Notes under the pieces: model-generated
What the model was told of the DNA's origin: nothing
The model's database searches: none
Seen by the model: the letters and a program-made list of their open reading frames with translations, nothing else
Program-made: the position numbers and the translations under genes
Source of the DNA: Flavobacterium aquidurense
GTDB taxonomy: Bacteria; Bacteroidota; Bacteroidia; Flavobacteriales; Flavobacteriaceae
Direction of reading: 5' to 3'
DNA: 64,000 bases
Assembly: GCA_900107365.1 (NCBI GenBank)
Contig: FNPS01000001.1
Location: forward strand, 1 to 64,000
Part shown: piece after piece, positions 32,671 to 41,207 of the stretch
How the letters are laid out: each line of letters opens with the position of its first letter
How positions within the stretch are numbered: position 1 is the first letter of the stretch

Positions 32671-32708
32671 AAAGCCGTTCTGAGATTGATCAGAACGGTT
32701 TTTTTATT
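32671..32708 (+). terminator. Rho-independent terminator of the APC permease
   Basis: GCCGTTCTGA (32674-32683) pairs with TCAGAACGGT (32690-32699) around a 6-base loop and is followed by a run of eight T. Confidence 0.9.
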
Positions 32709-32712
32709 TTAT

Positions 32713-33056
32713 TTTTTCACGCAGATTTGGCAGATTAAAGCAGATTAAAAAAAGATTTTTTAAGCTATAGCAATAATAAATCTGCGCGAATCTGCCTAAA
32801 TCTTTTTAAATCTGCGTGAAAAATTCTGTGCTCTCTAAAAAAAATCCGCTAAGAGAAAAATCTCCAGCGGATTTAAACAAACAAATTAAAAATCTTGCAA
32901 ATTTATATATAAAGAAATGTTTGCCTTTTTAAGACGTTATGATTTTGTTTCACGCAGATTGTGCAGATTAAAGCAGATTTAAATAGATTTTTTTTTAGCT
33001 GAGCAATATATAAATCTGCGCTCATCTGCTTAAATCCTTTTAAATCTGCGTGAAAT
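32713..33056. repeat. Two CACGCAGAT palindromic elements, direct order
   Basis: Element 1 (32713-32823) and element 2 (32948-33056) each start TTTCACGCAGATT, contain GCAGATTAAAGCAGATT, and end AAATCTGCGTGAAA, forming long imperfect palindromes of about 110 bases. Between them lies a hairpin with AAATCCGCT/AGCGGATTT arms (32842-32874) that, with its T-run on the minus strand, could terminate the PLP-enzyme transcript. No gene is present from 32635 to 33107. Confidence 0.85.
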
Positions 33057-33107
33057 AACTTAGTGTATCTCTGCGAAAACCCTCCGTGAATCTCTGCGAA
33101 ATATAAA

Positions 33108-34310
33108 TTACAAAATTCCCAATTCCACCATACAAGCTTTCATCATTTCATAAGTACGCTGAATATCATTATCCAGTCCAATAGAAAAACGAATCAAGCC
33201 ATCTGTCAATCCCATTTCAGTTTGTTCCTCTAACGGAATTTCACTAGAAGTTGAGGTTCCGGGTGCGCTGAAAAGTGTTTTGTAAAATCCTAAACTTACC
33301 GCCAAATAACCTAAGTTTCTTGCCTGCATTAATTCCATTAATTCATTGGCTTTTTCCAAAGTTCCAACGTCGATTGTCATCATCCCACCAAAACCATATT
33401 CCGGATTAATCATCGTTTTATATAACTCATGACTTGGGTGGCTTTTCAATCCCGGATAAACGGTTTTCAAGCCGTCAGCTTCAAATTGGTCTGCCAGAAA
33501 ATGCGCATTATGGCTGTGTTGTTTGATTCGGATATGAAGTGTACGAAGATTTTTCATTACCGAGGCCGAACGCAAACTATCCATCGTTGGTCCCAAAAGC
33601 ATGCTTGCTCCCGAGTTTACATTTTTCAATGAATTGATAAATTCTTTAGAGGCACAAGTAACACCACCAACCGTATCACTGCTTCCGTTAATGTATTTCG
33701 TCAAACTGTGAATCACGATATCAGCTCCTAATTTTGCAGGTGAAACAGATAAAGGTGAAAAGGTATTATCAACCACCAATTTCAAATTATGCTTTTTAGC
33801 AATATTAGCCAAACCAGCAATATCAGCCACTTCCAACAACGGATTACTAACCGTTTCACAATAAATAACTTTCGTATTTGGTGTAATTGAAGCTTCTACA
33901 ATATCTAATTTCGTGATGTCTACAAAGCTCGTTTCAATTCCGAATCGAGGTGTAAAATTCTTCAAAAAAGCATACGTTCCGCCATAAATAGTTCGGCTTG
34001 ACACAATATGATCGCCCGCACCGCACAACTGCAATAGCGTAGGCGTAATGGCTCCCATTCCCGAAGCGGAAACGTTTGCCGTTTCCGTTCCTTCCATTGC
34101 CGCCAAAGCCTGATCCAAATATAAATTACTTGGCGAAGAATGGCGTGAATACAAATAACAGCCTTCCATGTTGCCTTCAAAAGTATCAAACATCGTTTTC
34201 GCCGAAAGGAAAGTATAAGTAGAAGAATCAGAAATCGAAGGATTCACCCCTCCAAATTCCCCAAAGTATTGCAAATCCTGAATTTTATCTGCTGGGTTAT
34301 AGTCTTTCAT
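33108..34310 (-). CDS. Cys/Met metabolism PLP-dependent enzyme (cystathionine/methionine gamma-lyase type)
   Basis: This 400-residue fold-type I PLP enzyme of the trans-sulfuration family has the Schiff-base Lys205 in HSLTKYINGSSDTVGG, plus YSRHSSPSNLYLDQALA for the neighbouring-subunit Tyr/Arg phosphate contacts. The IYGGTYAF loop has Gly111 where true methionine gamma-lyases carry Cys, so cystathionine gamma-lyase/synthase or O-acetylhomoserine chemistry is equally possible. It is divergent from an Lrp/AsnC regulator, a pairing known for methionine gamma-lyase genes. A repeat element with large hairpin separates the two. Confidence 0.88.
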   Translation of the reverse strand: MKDYNPADKIQDLQYFGEFGGVNPSISDSSTYTFLSAKTMFDTFEGNMEGCYLYSRHSSPSNLYLDQALAAMEGTETANVSASGMGAITPTLLQLCGAGDHIVSSRTIYGGTYAFLKNFTPRFGIETSFVDITKLDIVEASITPNTKVIYCETVSNPLLEVADIAGLANIAKKHNLKLVVDNTFSPLSVSPAKLGADIVIHSLTKYINGSSDTVGGVTCASKEFINSLKNVNSGASMLLGPTMDSLRSASVMKNLRTLHIRIKQHSHNAHFLADQFEADGLKTVYPGLKSHPSHELYKTMINPEYGFGGMMTIDVGTLEKANELMELMQARNLGYLAVSLGFYKTLFSAPGTSTSSEIPLEEQTEMGLTDGLIRFSIGLDNDIQRTYEMMKACMVELGIL

Positions 34311-34394
34311 ATAGTTAGTTTTTGTTTGTTTTGTTTCTAGTTTCAGGTTTCAAGTTCCAACAACGTGAAACTTTAAACCTGAAACAAAATTTTT

Positions 34395-34556
34395 AGAACC
34401 TATTCCAGCTTTCCGTTTCATCCCGATAGCTATCGGGACATAAAAAAGGCAAAGTTTCTAATGTTCTAAAAAGAGCTTCCGTTGGTCGCTTTTTTAGAAC
34501 AAGAAACTCTTGCCTTTTTTACTCCGGGCTTTACTCTTCAATCTGGGCTAGGGCAC
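34395..34556 (-). repeat. Copy C (long form) of the CCCTAGCCC repeat family
   Basis: On the minus strand it starts GCCCTAGCCCAGATTGAAGAG and ends GAAACGGAAAGCTGGAATAGG, the same termini as other copies. The centre is enlarged, with a nested hairpin (GGCAAGAGTTTC.../...GAAACTTTGCC, and inside it TTCTAAAAAAGC/GCTCTTTTTAGAA) plus the GATAGCTATC palindrome. Confidence 0.7.
34421..34438. repeat. TCCCGATAGCTATCGGGA palindrome, copy 2
   Basis: A perfect 18-bp palindrome sharing its core with the copies at 29021, 35394 and 54558. Here it lies within repeat copy C. Confidence 0.85.
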
Positions 34557-34738
34557 TCGTTTTCAAAAGAAAATCAGTTCAAAATAACATCTATTAAGAA
34601 AATTAATCAATGATTAGTTTAAAAATTAGATTTTAAAACTATTAAATATGGTTATGATGGATTATTAGTTTAAATTTGTTATAAAAAACCCAAATAAGTA
34701 GATTTTTTTTCGGCAACAGCCACCAACAATCAACAATC

Positions 34739-35194
34739 ATGACCTTAGACGCAATTGATAAAAAACTTCTGGTTCTGTTACAAACCGACAGTAAAAAGAC
34801 AACCAAAGAATTATCCTTAAAACTGAATCTTTCGGTTACAGCAGTTTATGAAAGAATCAAAAAACTAGAACGTGAAGGAATCATCAAAAACTACGTAGCT
34901 TTAGTCGATAAAACCAAAATCGAAAGAGGATTTGTGGTTTTCTGCCATTTAAAACTGATCCAACATACCAAAGAATTCTTAACCAAATTCGAAAGCGAAG
35001 TCATCAAACTCAACGAAGTTTTAGAATGCCATCACGTAAGCGGAGATTACGATTACATATTAAAAGTATTAGTAAAAGACATGGAAGCTTACCGAGAATT
35101 TTTGGTAACCAAACTGACAACACTACAACATATAGGCAGCACGCAAAGCACTTTTATGATTAGTGAAGTGAAGAATTCGACAGTGATTTTCTAA
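34739..35194 (+). CDS. Lrp/AsnC family transcriptional regulator
   Basis: This 151-residue regulator has an N-terminal winged HTH (LDAIDKKLLVLLQTDSKKTT, then TAVYERIKKLEREGIIKNYV) and a C-terminal RAM ligand-binding domain (residues about 65-150, VFCHLKL, ECHHVSGDYDYILKV). Such proteins sense amino acids and often control an adjacent divergent gene, here the trans-sulfuration-type PLP enzyme, so methionine or a related amino acid is the likely effector (inference). Confidence 0.93.
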   Translation: MTLDAIDKKLLVLLQTDSKKTTKELSLKLNLSVTAVYERIKKLEREGIIKNYVALVDKTKIERGFVVFCHLKLIQHTKEFLTKFESEVIKLNEVLECHHVSGDYDYILKVLVKDMEAYREFLVTKLTTLQHIGSTQSTFMISEVKNSTVIF

Positions 35195-35231
35195 GATACT
35201 AAGGTTCTAGGTTGCTAAGATTCTAAGTTTT

Positions 35232-35370
35232 TATTGAATTGCCTCCAGCTTTAGCTGGAGGTTTTAGAATTAGATAGAAAAAGGCTTTAGCCAAAATTGC
35301 AGCATTTGGCTAAAGCCTTTTCACTTTGACGATATTTTCCATCCAGCTAAAGCTGGACGCTATTCAATTT
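35232..35370. repeat. Nested palindrome (CCAGCTTTAGCTGG / GGCTTTAGCC)
   Basis: Outer arms 35232-35260 and 35341-35370 are complementary, and each contains its own CCAGCT-TT/AA-AGCTGG palindrome. The inner hairpin has arms AAAAGGCTTTAGCC (35279-35292) and GGCTAAAGCCTTTT (35308-35321). The T-run after the inner stem could also end the Lrp transcript. Confidence 0.85.
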
Positions 35371-35393
35371 TTTCCCAGACTTTGCGACTCTTC

Positions 35394-35410
35394 TCCGATA
35401 GCTATCGGGA
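35394..35410. repeat. TCCGATAGCTATCGGGA palindrome, copy 3
   Basis: A 14-bp perfect core (CCGATAGCTATCGG) with flanks like the other copies. It is preceded by a TTTGCGACTC context that is also found before the copy at 54558. Confidence 0.8.
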
Positions 35411-35566
35411 TTTCGAGATTAAAAAAATAAAGCTTCGAGACCTTTGCAGTAAAACCCACAACATAAAAAAAACTTTGCGTCTTAGTGCCTTCGTGGCAGA
35501 AACCCTTCACCTCAAATTTCACACAAAAAACATTGAAATTTAAACTTTAAACAAAACTTTATTCCT

Positions 35567-35574
35567 TAATTTTG
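35567..35574 (+). promoter_or_regulatory. -7 box of lpdA
   Basis: TAATTTTG fits TAnnTTTG and lies 27 bases before the lpdA ATG. The nearest TTG upstream is too far (31 bases), so the -33 element is unclear. Confidence 0.5.
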
Positions 35575-35601
35575 TATCGCTAAAAATAAAATAGACAAAC
35601 T

Positions 35602-37005
35602 ATGAGTTCATTTGACGTAGTCATTATAGGTTCAGGTCCTGGCGGATATGTATCAGCAATTCGTTGCGCACAATTAGGTTTCAAAACAGCTATTGTAGAA
35701 AAGTATAGCTCTTTGGGCGGAACTTGCCTTAACGTAGGTTGTATTCCTTCAAAAGCATTGCTTGCTTCTTCTCATCATTATGCAGAAATTGCTCATTTCG
35801 CAGATCACGGAATCGAAGTTTCTGGTGATGTGAAAATCAATTTAGAGAAAATGATCGCGCGCAAACAAGCAGTTGTAGATCAAACCGTAGGTGGAATCAA
35901 CTACTTAATGGATAAAAATAAAATCACTGTTTTCAATGGTTTAGGTTCTTTCGTAGACGCAACACACATTGCAGTTGCAAAAGCAGACGGAACTTCTGAA
36001 ACTATCGAAGCAAAATATACTGTAATCGCTACAGGTTCAAAACCATCTTCTTTGCCTTTCATCAAAATTGACAAAGAAAGAATCATCACTTCTACTGAAG
36101 CTTTGGCTTTAAAAGAAGTTCCAAAGCACTTGGTAATTATTGGTGGTGGTGTTATCGGAATCGAGCTTGGACAAGTTTACCTGCGTTTAGGAGCTCAGGT
36201 TTCTGTAGTAGAATTCATGGACAGAATCATTCCTGGAATGGATGCGTCTTTGTCTAAAGAATTGACTAAAGTATTAAAAAAACAAGGAATGAAATTTTAC
36301 GTTTCTCACAAAGTAAAATCAGTTGAAAGAAACGGTGATGCTGTTGTTGTTCAGGCTGAAAATGCAAAAGGAGAAACCATCACTCTTGAAGGAGATTATT
36401 CATTAGTTTCTGTTGGTCGTCGTCCTTACACAGACGGATTAAACGCTGACAAAGCAGGAGTAAAAATTTCAGACAGAGGACAAGTTGAAGTAAACGATCA
36501 TTTACAAACTAATGTTCCAAATATTTACGCCATTGGTGATGTTGTTCGTGGAGCAATGTTAGCGCACAAAGCGGAAGAAGAAGGAACTATGGTTGCTGAA
36601 ATCTTAGCAGGTCAAAAGCCACATATCGATTATAACTTAATTCCTGGTGTAGTTTACACCTGGCCAGAAGTTGCTGCAGTTGGACAAACTGAAGAGCAGG
36701 TTAAAGCTTCAGGAACAGAATACAAAGTAGGTAGTTTTCCTTTCAAAGCTTTAGGTCGTGCAAGAGCAAGTGGAGATTTAGACGGATTTGTAAAAATCAT
36801 TGCTGATGCTAAAACAGATGAGGTTTTAGGAGTTCACATGATTGGAGCACGTACAGCTGATTTAATTGCTGAAGCGGTTACTGCAATGGAATTCAAAGCT
36901 TCTGCTGAAGATATTTCAAGAATGAGCCACGCACATCCCACTTTCGCGGAAGCGGTAAAAGAAGCAGCATTAGCCGCTACTGATAATAGAGCATTACACG
37001 TATAA
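35602..37005 (+). CDS. lpdA: Dihydrolipoyl dehydrogenase (E3)
   Basis: This 467-residue FAD enzyme is the E3 subunit shared by 2-oxo acid dehydrogenase complexes. It has the FAD motif VVIIGSGPGGY (6-16), redox-active disulfide Cys42/Cys47 in GGTCLNVGCIPSK, NAD motif VIIGGGVIGIELG, IYAIGDVV, and the C-terminal His-Glu pair region SHAHPTFAEAV. It is monocistronic with its own terminator, and no E1 or E2 genes are adjacent. Codon use is strongly biased, suggesting high expression. Confidence 0.97.
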   Translation: MSSFDVVIIGSGPGGYVSAIRCAQLGFKTAIVEKYSSLGGTCLNVGCIPSKALLASSHHYAEIAHFADHGIEVSGDVKINLEKMIARKQAVVDQTVGGINYLMDKNKITVFNGLGSFVDATHIAVAKADGTSETIEAKYTVIATGSKPSSLPFIKIDKERIITSTEALALKEVPKHLVIIGGGVIGIELGQVYLRLGAQVSVVEFMDRIIPGMDASLSKELTKVLKKQGMKFYVSHKVKSVERNGDAVVVQAENAKGETITLEGDYSLVSVGRRPYTDGLNADKAGVKISDRGQVEVNDHLQTNVPNIYAIGDVVRGAMLAHKAEEEGTMVAEILAGQKPHIDYNLIPGVVYTWPEVAAVGQTEEQVKASGTEYKVGSFPFKALGRARASGDLDGFVKIIADAKTDEVLGVHMIGARTADLIAEAVTAMEFKASAEDISRMSHAHPTFAEAVKEAALAATDNRALHV

Positions 37006-37025
37006 GCTACGTAAAAGCATACTTT

Positions 37026-37066
37026 AAAACCCATCAGTCCCGTAGCCTCGGGATTGATGGGTTTTT
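37026..37066 (+). terminator. Rho-independent terminator of lpdA
   Basis: AAAACCCATCAGTCCCG pairs with CGGGATTGATGGGTTTTT around a short loop, giving a stem of about 15 pairs with one bulge, and ends in T-rich sequence. Confidence 0.93.
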
Positions 37067-37172
37067 CTTTTGCTGTAAATTTCTGGTTTAGAAAATATAA
37101 AATTCAAAAATAATTTTGTAAATTAGATGTATAATTCTGATGCTATCTTTACTTCTATAAAAAGATAACATT

Positions 37173-37718
37173 ATGAAAAATAGATATATAGCTCCAGTAC
37201 TTCTTGGAGCGGGAATTGCATTTATGCTTTATTCCTGTAGTGGTTCAAAGATTCCGAAAAAAGCTGTTGCTGTCACTAATTTTGACAAAGCAAAGTATCT
37301 TGGAAAATGGTTTGAAATTGCAAGATTAGATTATAAATGGGAGAAAAATTTAAATAACGTAACGGCCGAATATTCGCTTAAGGATGATGGCACGATTAAA
37401 GTGGATAACAGGGGCTATAATGTCAAAAAAGACAAGTGGGAGGAAAGCATCGGGAAAGCCAAGTTTGTCAAAAAGGATAATGTTGGAATGCTAAAGGTCT
37501 CATTTTTTGGTCCTTTTTATGCCGGATATAATGTAATTGCGGTTGATCCGGATTATAAATATGCACTCGTAGCAGGAGAAAATTTAAAATACATGTGGAT
37601 ACTTTCAAGAGAAACTACAATTCCTGAAAGTATAAAAGCAGACTATCTTATAAAAGCACAGGAAATTGGTTATAATGTCTCAGACCTCGTTTGGGTCGAG
37701 CATAATAAAGCCAATTAG
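37173..37718 (+). CDS. blc: Lipocalin-family lipoprotein (Blc-like)
   Basis: This 181-residue lipoprotein has a signal helix and lipobox YSCS (Cys about 22). The lipocalin motif is clear: FDKAKYLGKWFEIARLDYKW (first conserved region, residues about 39-58), later FFGPFYAGYNVIAVDPDY and YMWILSRETTIPE. Bacterial Blc proteins bind fatty acids or lysophospholipids at the outer membrane. It is monocistronic; a loosely TAnnTTTG-like TATCTTTA lies about 30 bases upstream. Confidence 0.92.
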   Translation: MKNRYIAPVLLGAGIAFMLYSCSGSKIPKKAVAVTNFDKAKYLGKWFEIARLDYKWEKNLNNVTAEYSLKDDGTIKVDNRGYNVKKDKWEESIGKAKFVKKDNVGMLKVSFFGPFYAGYNVIAVDPDYKYALVAGENLKYMWILSRETTIPESIKADYLIKAQEIGYNVSDLVWVEHNKAN

Positions 37719-38164
37719 CATCAACATGAAAACCTGTGGAGCAGCAAAAAAAAATTACTGCAAAGCACGCAAAGTTTTTTTTCTGCTGTGTGTAGGATCT
37801 TTAATAAGTTTGCAAAGCTGTATGTAATTAATCTTTGCGGGCATTCTGTTAATCCTTTGCTAACATTGCGGTTAAACAATCCTATGTTGAAATAAAAAAT
37901 AGTACCACAGGAAATATTAAATTTCATTCTTTATTTTTATAAAAAGCTGAAGTTTAAATATTTGTATTGGTTTAGCTTTTTGTACTCTGTGTTTTCAACG
38001 GCATCAAAAGATAAAAAGTCTTAGTGATCTCTGTGGTAAAAAATAATTACTAAATACATTCTTGTTTTTTTACAACATTTATGGTTTATCCGACAATAAA
38101 AAGCAAACCCGGCAGGTTTTTAATTTGCCGGGTTTGTTATTTTAAAGTTCTAAGGTTAAATTTT
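37719..38164. other. Intergenic region, decayed repeats and a terminator
   Basis: No convincing gene is present in these 446 bases; open frames are short and unlike protein. Scattered GCAAAG/CTTTGC words suggest decayed palindromic repeats. The strong hairpin at 38104-38136 belongs to the leftward DoxX-like gene. Confidence 0.6.
38104..38136 (-). terminator. Terminator of the DoxX-like gene
   Basis: An 11-bp perfect stem CAAACCCGGCA/TGCCGGGTTTG with 11-base loop, flanked on the minus strand by TTTTTATTG. It could work in both directions. Confidence 0.85.
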
Positions 38165-38539
38165 TTATGCAGTGAAAACGCTTTTATAATTATCCCAATA
38201 CCTGTAAATCAAAAATAAGTTGGCCAGGAAAAGTACGGCTGCAATAGGCAAGCCTTCCGGAGCTAAGAAATAATTGATAAACAAAATGTTTACCGTTATA
38301 GGTAAGATCAAAATATTAGCTAATGTTACATAACGTCCTGTTACAAATGCAATTCCGCAAAGCAATTCTATTGATTTTGCCAAAGGCATTAAATACGTTG
38401 CAGCCATTAAACCAACATTAAAGGCTTTAAAATTACCGGTTGTTTCTGGTTCTGGCATGAGATGGAAAAAATAACTGATCGATGCAAAAAGTAGCAAAAG
38501 ACCAATTAAAACACGGACAATAATAGTAGCAATTTTCAT
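38165..38539 (-). CDS. DoxX-like small membrane protein
   Basis: This 124-residue protein has four predicted helices (TIIVRVLIGLLLLFASISYFF, FNVGLMAATYLMPLAKSIEL, LANILILPITVNILFI, LPIAAVLFLANLFLIYRYW). Layout and the KSIELLCGIAFVTGRYVTLA segment fit the DoxX/SURF4 group. Function uncertain; relatives are linked to thiosulfate oxidation or oxidative-stress complexes. Monocistronic with a strong terminator. Confidence 0.8.
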   Translation of the reverse strand: MKIATIIVRVLIGLLLLFASISYFFHLMPEPETTGNFKAFNVGLMAATYLMPLAKSIELLCGIAFVTGRYVTLANILILPITVNILFINYFLAPEGLPIAAVLFLANLFLIYRYWDNYKSVFTA

Positions 38540-38749
38540 AATACTTAAAATTTTTAAAAGGTTAAAAAATATATTTATTTAGCTGGAAATCGTATACGTT
38601 TTCTGTCCTAATAAAAATGAAATTTAATATTTAGTCTCTTTTTATTGAGGAATTCACAATCAATACAACCCTATTTTAGGATTAATTGAATGCTATATCA
38701 AATATAACGCTTTTTTTATTATGATATTGCTATTTTATTAACACTTTTC

Positions 38750-39643
38750 TTATTTCTTGCTGTATTTTTTATAGAGGAAAAATCCGCCGAAACTAATTAA
38801 AATAAAAGGCCAAAGGTTAAGTAAGAAAACCAAAATTCCTTGCAGGATATACCAACCCGTTTTTAAGGAATCGATAATTTGAATTCCTAAATTGGGTTTG
38901 TAATACGCAGCATCTTTTTCTCCGGCTGTTATTTCTTGTTTAATCGTTTCGTTTTGATAAAGTTGTAAGGTAACGGTGCTAAAGTTAATTTGATCCTGCA
39001 TAGATAAATTTTCGATGACTTTACTATCATTACCTTCTTTTTGACTGGCCAAAGTATTTTCGGCTTCTATAATATCATTTATTTTTTTGCCTTTCGCGTC
39101 TATTGCTTTTTCAATTCTTTTTTCATTTGTGGCACTTCTTTTTTGTGAAAACTGATTGGCTAATAATTTCAACGAAACATCATCTGCTTTGATCACTCTG
39201 AAATCCAGAAAATCAATTTGCTTTGCGATGCTTTTAATTACAGTATCAAGCTGGGTGTTGGGAACGCGAATGGTAATATTATTTTCTACTGAAAACTTAG
39301 TAGTTTCCAAGGTGCTGTCCTGACTGATTTTTGTTTTAATCTGATCGTGAATATTGCTTTGCAGATTAGTGTACGTAACAAAACCTCCAAATTTTGCTAC
39401 GGCATTTTCAATTGCATAAGTAGATTTGACGACATTTTTAACCTTGAATTTAATATCAGCGGTTCGAATAAATTTCTGTTTGCTGTTTTTGGGCTGCACT
39501 GCGGCAGATGAGGAAACAGCCGTGCTGTCTGCTGTAGTTTTGTAATCGGCAGCTTCCTCAGAAGCGTAATCTGCTTTTTTACAAGAAAATAGTAATGCGA
39601 TAATCACCAAGGTAGTCAAACCTAATTGTGCAATTGTTTTCAT
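38750..39643 (-). CDS. DUF4349 lipoprotein
   Basis: This 297-residue lipoprotein has a signal helix and lipobox (IALLFSC, Cys about 21). The DUF4349 pattern spans residues about 58-285: KFIRTADIKFKVKNVVKSTY, AVAKFGGFVTYTNLQS, ENNITIRVPNTQLDTVIKSI, a coiled coil (about 175-210), then a single C-terminal transmembrane helix (WYILQGILVFLLNLWPFILI) and a lysine-rich end. It is anchored at both ends in the envelope. No known enzymatic role. Confidence 0.87.
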   Translation of the reverse strand: MKTIAQLGLTTLVIIALLFSCKKADYASEEAADYKTTADSTAVSSSAAVQPKNSKQKFIRTADIKFKVKNVVKSTYAIENAVAKFGGFVTYTNLQSNIHDQIKTKISQDSTLETTKFSVENNITIRVPNTQLDTVIKSIAKQIDFLDFRVIKADDVSLKLLANQFSQKRSATNEKRIEKAIDAKGKKINDIIEAENTLASQKEGNDSKVIENLSMQDQINFSTVTLQLYQNETIKQEITAGEKDAAYYKPNLGIQIIDSLKTGWYILQGILVFLLNLWPFILISFGGFFLYKKYSKK

Positions 39644-39705
39644 AAAGGTTATAAAATTTGATTAATAAATAGACTCGCCTGTCTTTCAGGTTAGTTTTGT
39701 TTTTT

Positions 39706-39766
39706 TGCCACAGATGAAATGATTTTAGAGATTTTTTATCTGTGTTAACCTGTACAATCTGTGGCA
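39706..39766. repeat. Short TGCCACAGAT inverted repeat
   Basis: 10-bp arms 39706-39715 and 39757-39766 flank a loop with AGATTTTTTATCTGTG; this is a small relative of the CACGCAGAT/CCACAGATT family. Confidence 0.7.
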
Positions 39767-39871
39767 TTTTTTAGAAAGTAATTTTTTAATCAAATGGCAA
39801 GAAAAGTTTTAATAATTAGCACTAATTCGATATACTAAAAAGTGTGCCAATAATTTTTTGGGATTACTTTA

Positions 39872-39899
39872 TTGAAGGATTTTTTTTGTCGTAATTTTG
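39872..39899 (+). promoter_or_regulatory. Promoter of pabB
   Basis: TTG (39872-39874), 17-base spacer, TAATTTTG (39892-39899). A start codon inside this box (TTG at 39897) is therefore unlikely, which sets the pabB start downstream. Confidence 0.7.
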
Positions 39900-39920
39900 G
39901 AGTCTAAAATTTATACTTTT

Positions 39921-41207
39921 TTGAGAGTTTCCATTCATAAATCCATTTCAAACCCAGAGCAGTTTAAACAGCAACTTCTAACATGGTCACAGCAATTTCG
40001 TGAAGTTGTTTTTTTGGACAGCAATTCGCATACGCAAGACTATTCAAGTTTTGATTGCATGATGGCTGTAGATGCTTTCACCTCTTTAAAAACGGATTTT
40101 CAAAACGCTTTTGACGATTTAAAACAATATCAGCAAACGACTAAAGACTGGCTTTTTGGTTATTTGACCTACGATTTAAAAAACGATGTCGAAGAGTTGA
40201 AATCGGCTAATTTTGATGGATTGAATTTTCCGGATTTGTTTTTCTTTCAACCAAAAAAAATATTTTTATTGAAAGGAAATGAGCTTGAAATTCGGTATTT
40301 ATTACTTTGTGATGATGAGGTTGAGGAGGATTTTGAAGAGATAGTTAGAAGTGAAAAGTTAGAAGTAAAAAGTCTGGAATCTTTGGAAATTGAACAGCGA
40401 ATTTCAAAAGAATTTTATATTGAAAAAGTAAATAAAATGCTCGAACATATTCACATTGGCGATATGTACGAAGCTAATTTTTGTATGGAATTTTACGCTG
40501 AAAATGCGGTTATAAATCCCTTGGACAAATTTTTAAAATTAAATGAAATTTCAAAAGCGCCGTTTTCGGTTTTCTTTAAAAATTGCAAACAATATCTGCT
40601 TTCTGCTTCTCCGGAACGTTATTTGAAAAAAGAGGGAGAAACTATTGTTTCACAACCGATAAAAGGAACTTCAAAACGATTTTTAGATCCGATTGAAGAT
40701 GAAAAATCAAAACAATTCTTAGAATCAGATTCTAAAGAAAGAGCAGAGAATATCATGATTACCGACTTAGTCAGAAATGATTTGTCGCACACAGCACAAA
40801 GAGGTTCAGTTGAGGTAGTGGAGCTTTGCAAGATTTATTCGTTTTTGCAGGTGCATCAAATGATTTCAACCATAAGTTCAAAACTAGATGCTCAATATGC
40901 TCCGGTTGATGTTTTGAAAACGACTTTCCCAATGGGAAGTATGACGGGAGCTCCGAAGATTTCTGTAATGAATATTATTGAAAATCTCGAAGAAACAAAA
41001 CGTGGTTTGTATAGCGGAGCAGTAGGTTACTTTACTCCCGACGGTGATTTTGATTTTAATGTTGTAATCAGAAGTATTCTGTATAATCAGGAAAATCAAT
41101 ACGTCTCCTTTTCAGTAGGAAGCGCGATCACAGCGCAATCGGACCCTGAAAAAGAATATGAAGAGTGTTTGTTGAAGGCTAAGGCAATGCATGAGGTTTT
41201 GCAGTAA
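39921..41207 (+). CDS. pabB: Aminodeoxychorismate synthase component I (PabB)
   Basis: This chorismate-utilising enzyme of 428 residues makes 4-amino-4-deoxychorismate for folate. Family motifs are KGTSKR, AENIMITDLVRNDLS, FPMGSMTGAPKISVM and RGLYSGAVGYFTPDGDFDF. The N-terminal region is short compared with anthranilate synthase TrpE, supporting PabB. There is no ATG near the 5' end. I chose TTG at 39921 (giving MRVSIHKSISNP) because an upstream in-frame TTG at 39897 falls inside the -7 box. The next rightward gene is tilS, 750 bases away across a repeat array. Confidence 0.87.
   Translation: MRVSIHKSISNPEQFKQQLLTWSQQFREVVFLDSNSHTQDYSSFDCMMAVDAFTSLKTDFQNAFDDLKQYQQTTKDWLFGYLTYDLKNDVEELKSANFDGLNFPDLFFFQPKKIFLLKGNELEIRYLLLCDDEVEEDFEEIVRSEKLEVKSLESLEIEQRISKEFYIEKVNKMLEHIHIGDMYEANFCMEFYAENAVINPLDKFLKLNEISKAPFSVFFKNCKQYLLSASPERYLKKEGETIVSQPIKGTSKRFLDPIEDEKSKQFLESDSKERAENIMITDLVRNDLSHTAQRGSVEVVELCKIYSFLQVHQMISTISSKLDAQYAPVDVLKTTFPMGSMTGAPKISVMNIIENLEETKRGLYSGAVGYFTPDGDFDFNVVIRSILYNQENQYVSFSVGSAITAQSDPEKEYEECLLKAKAMHEVLQ

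Larger units (their letters stand above)
34311..34738. other. Divergent intergenic region with large hairpin element
   Basis: These 428 bases lie between divergent start codons. They contain palindrome TCCCGATAGCTATCGGGA (34421-34438), a long hairpin whose arms start AAAAAAGGCAAAGTTTCT (34442) and end CTTGCCTTTTTT (34519), and the conserved ends of the CCCTAGCCC family on the minus strand. TAAATTTG at 34671-34678 is a candidate -7 box for the Lrp gene. Confidence 0.7.
35195..35601. other. Intergenic region with nested palindrome and GATAGCTATC repeat
   Basis: No gene is present in these 407 bases. Features are a nested palindrome at 35232-35370, palindrome TCCGATAGCTATCGGGA at 35394-35410, a decayed CACGAAGGC-type repeat (35460-35510) and a -7 box TAATTTTG (35567-35574) upstream of lpdA. 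Confidence 0.7.

Noticed and set aside
34395-34556. Possible SAM or other riboswitch upstream of the trans-sulfuration gene
   Set aside because: None of the conserved SAM-I or SAM-II core segments is visible, and the ends match the dispersed CCCTAGCCC repeat family instead.
37721-37927. 68-codon minus-strand frame after the lipocalin gene
   Set aside because: The composition is not protein-like and it covers decayed repeat words; no promoter or start context.
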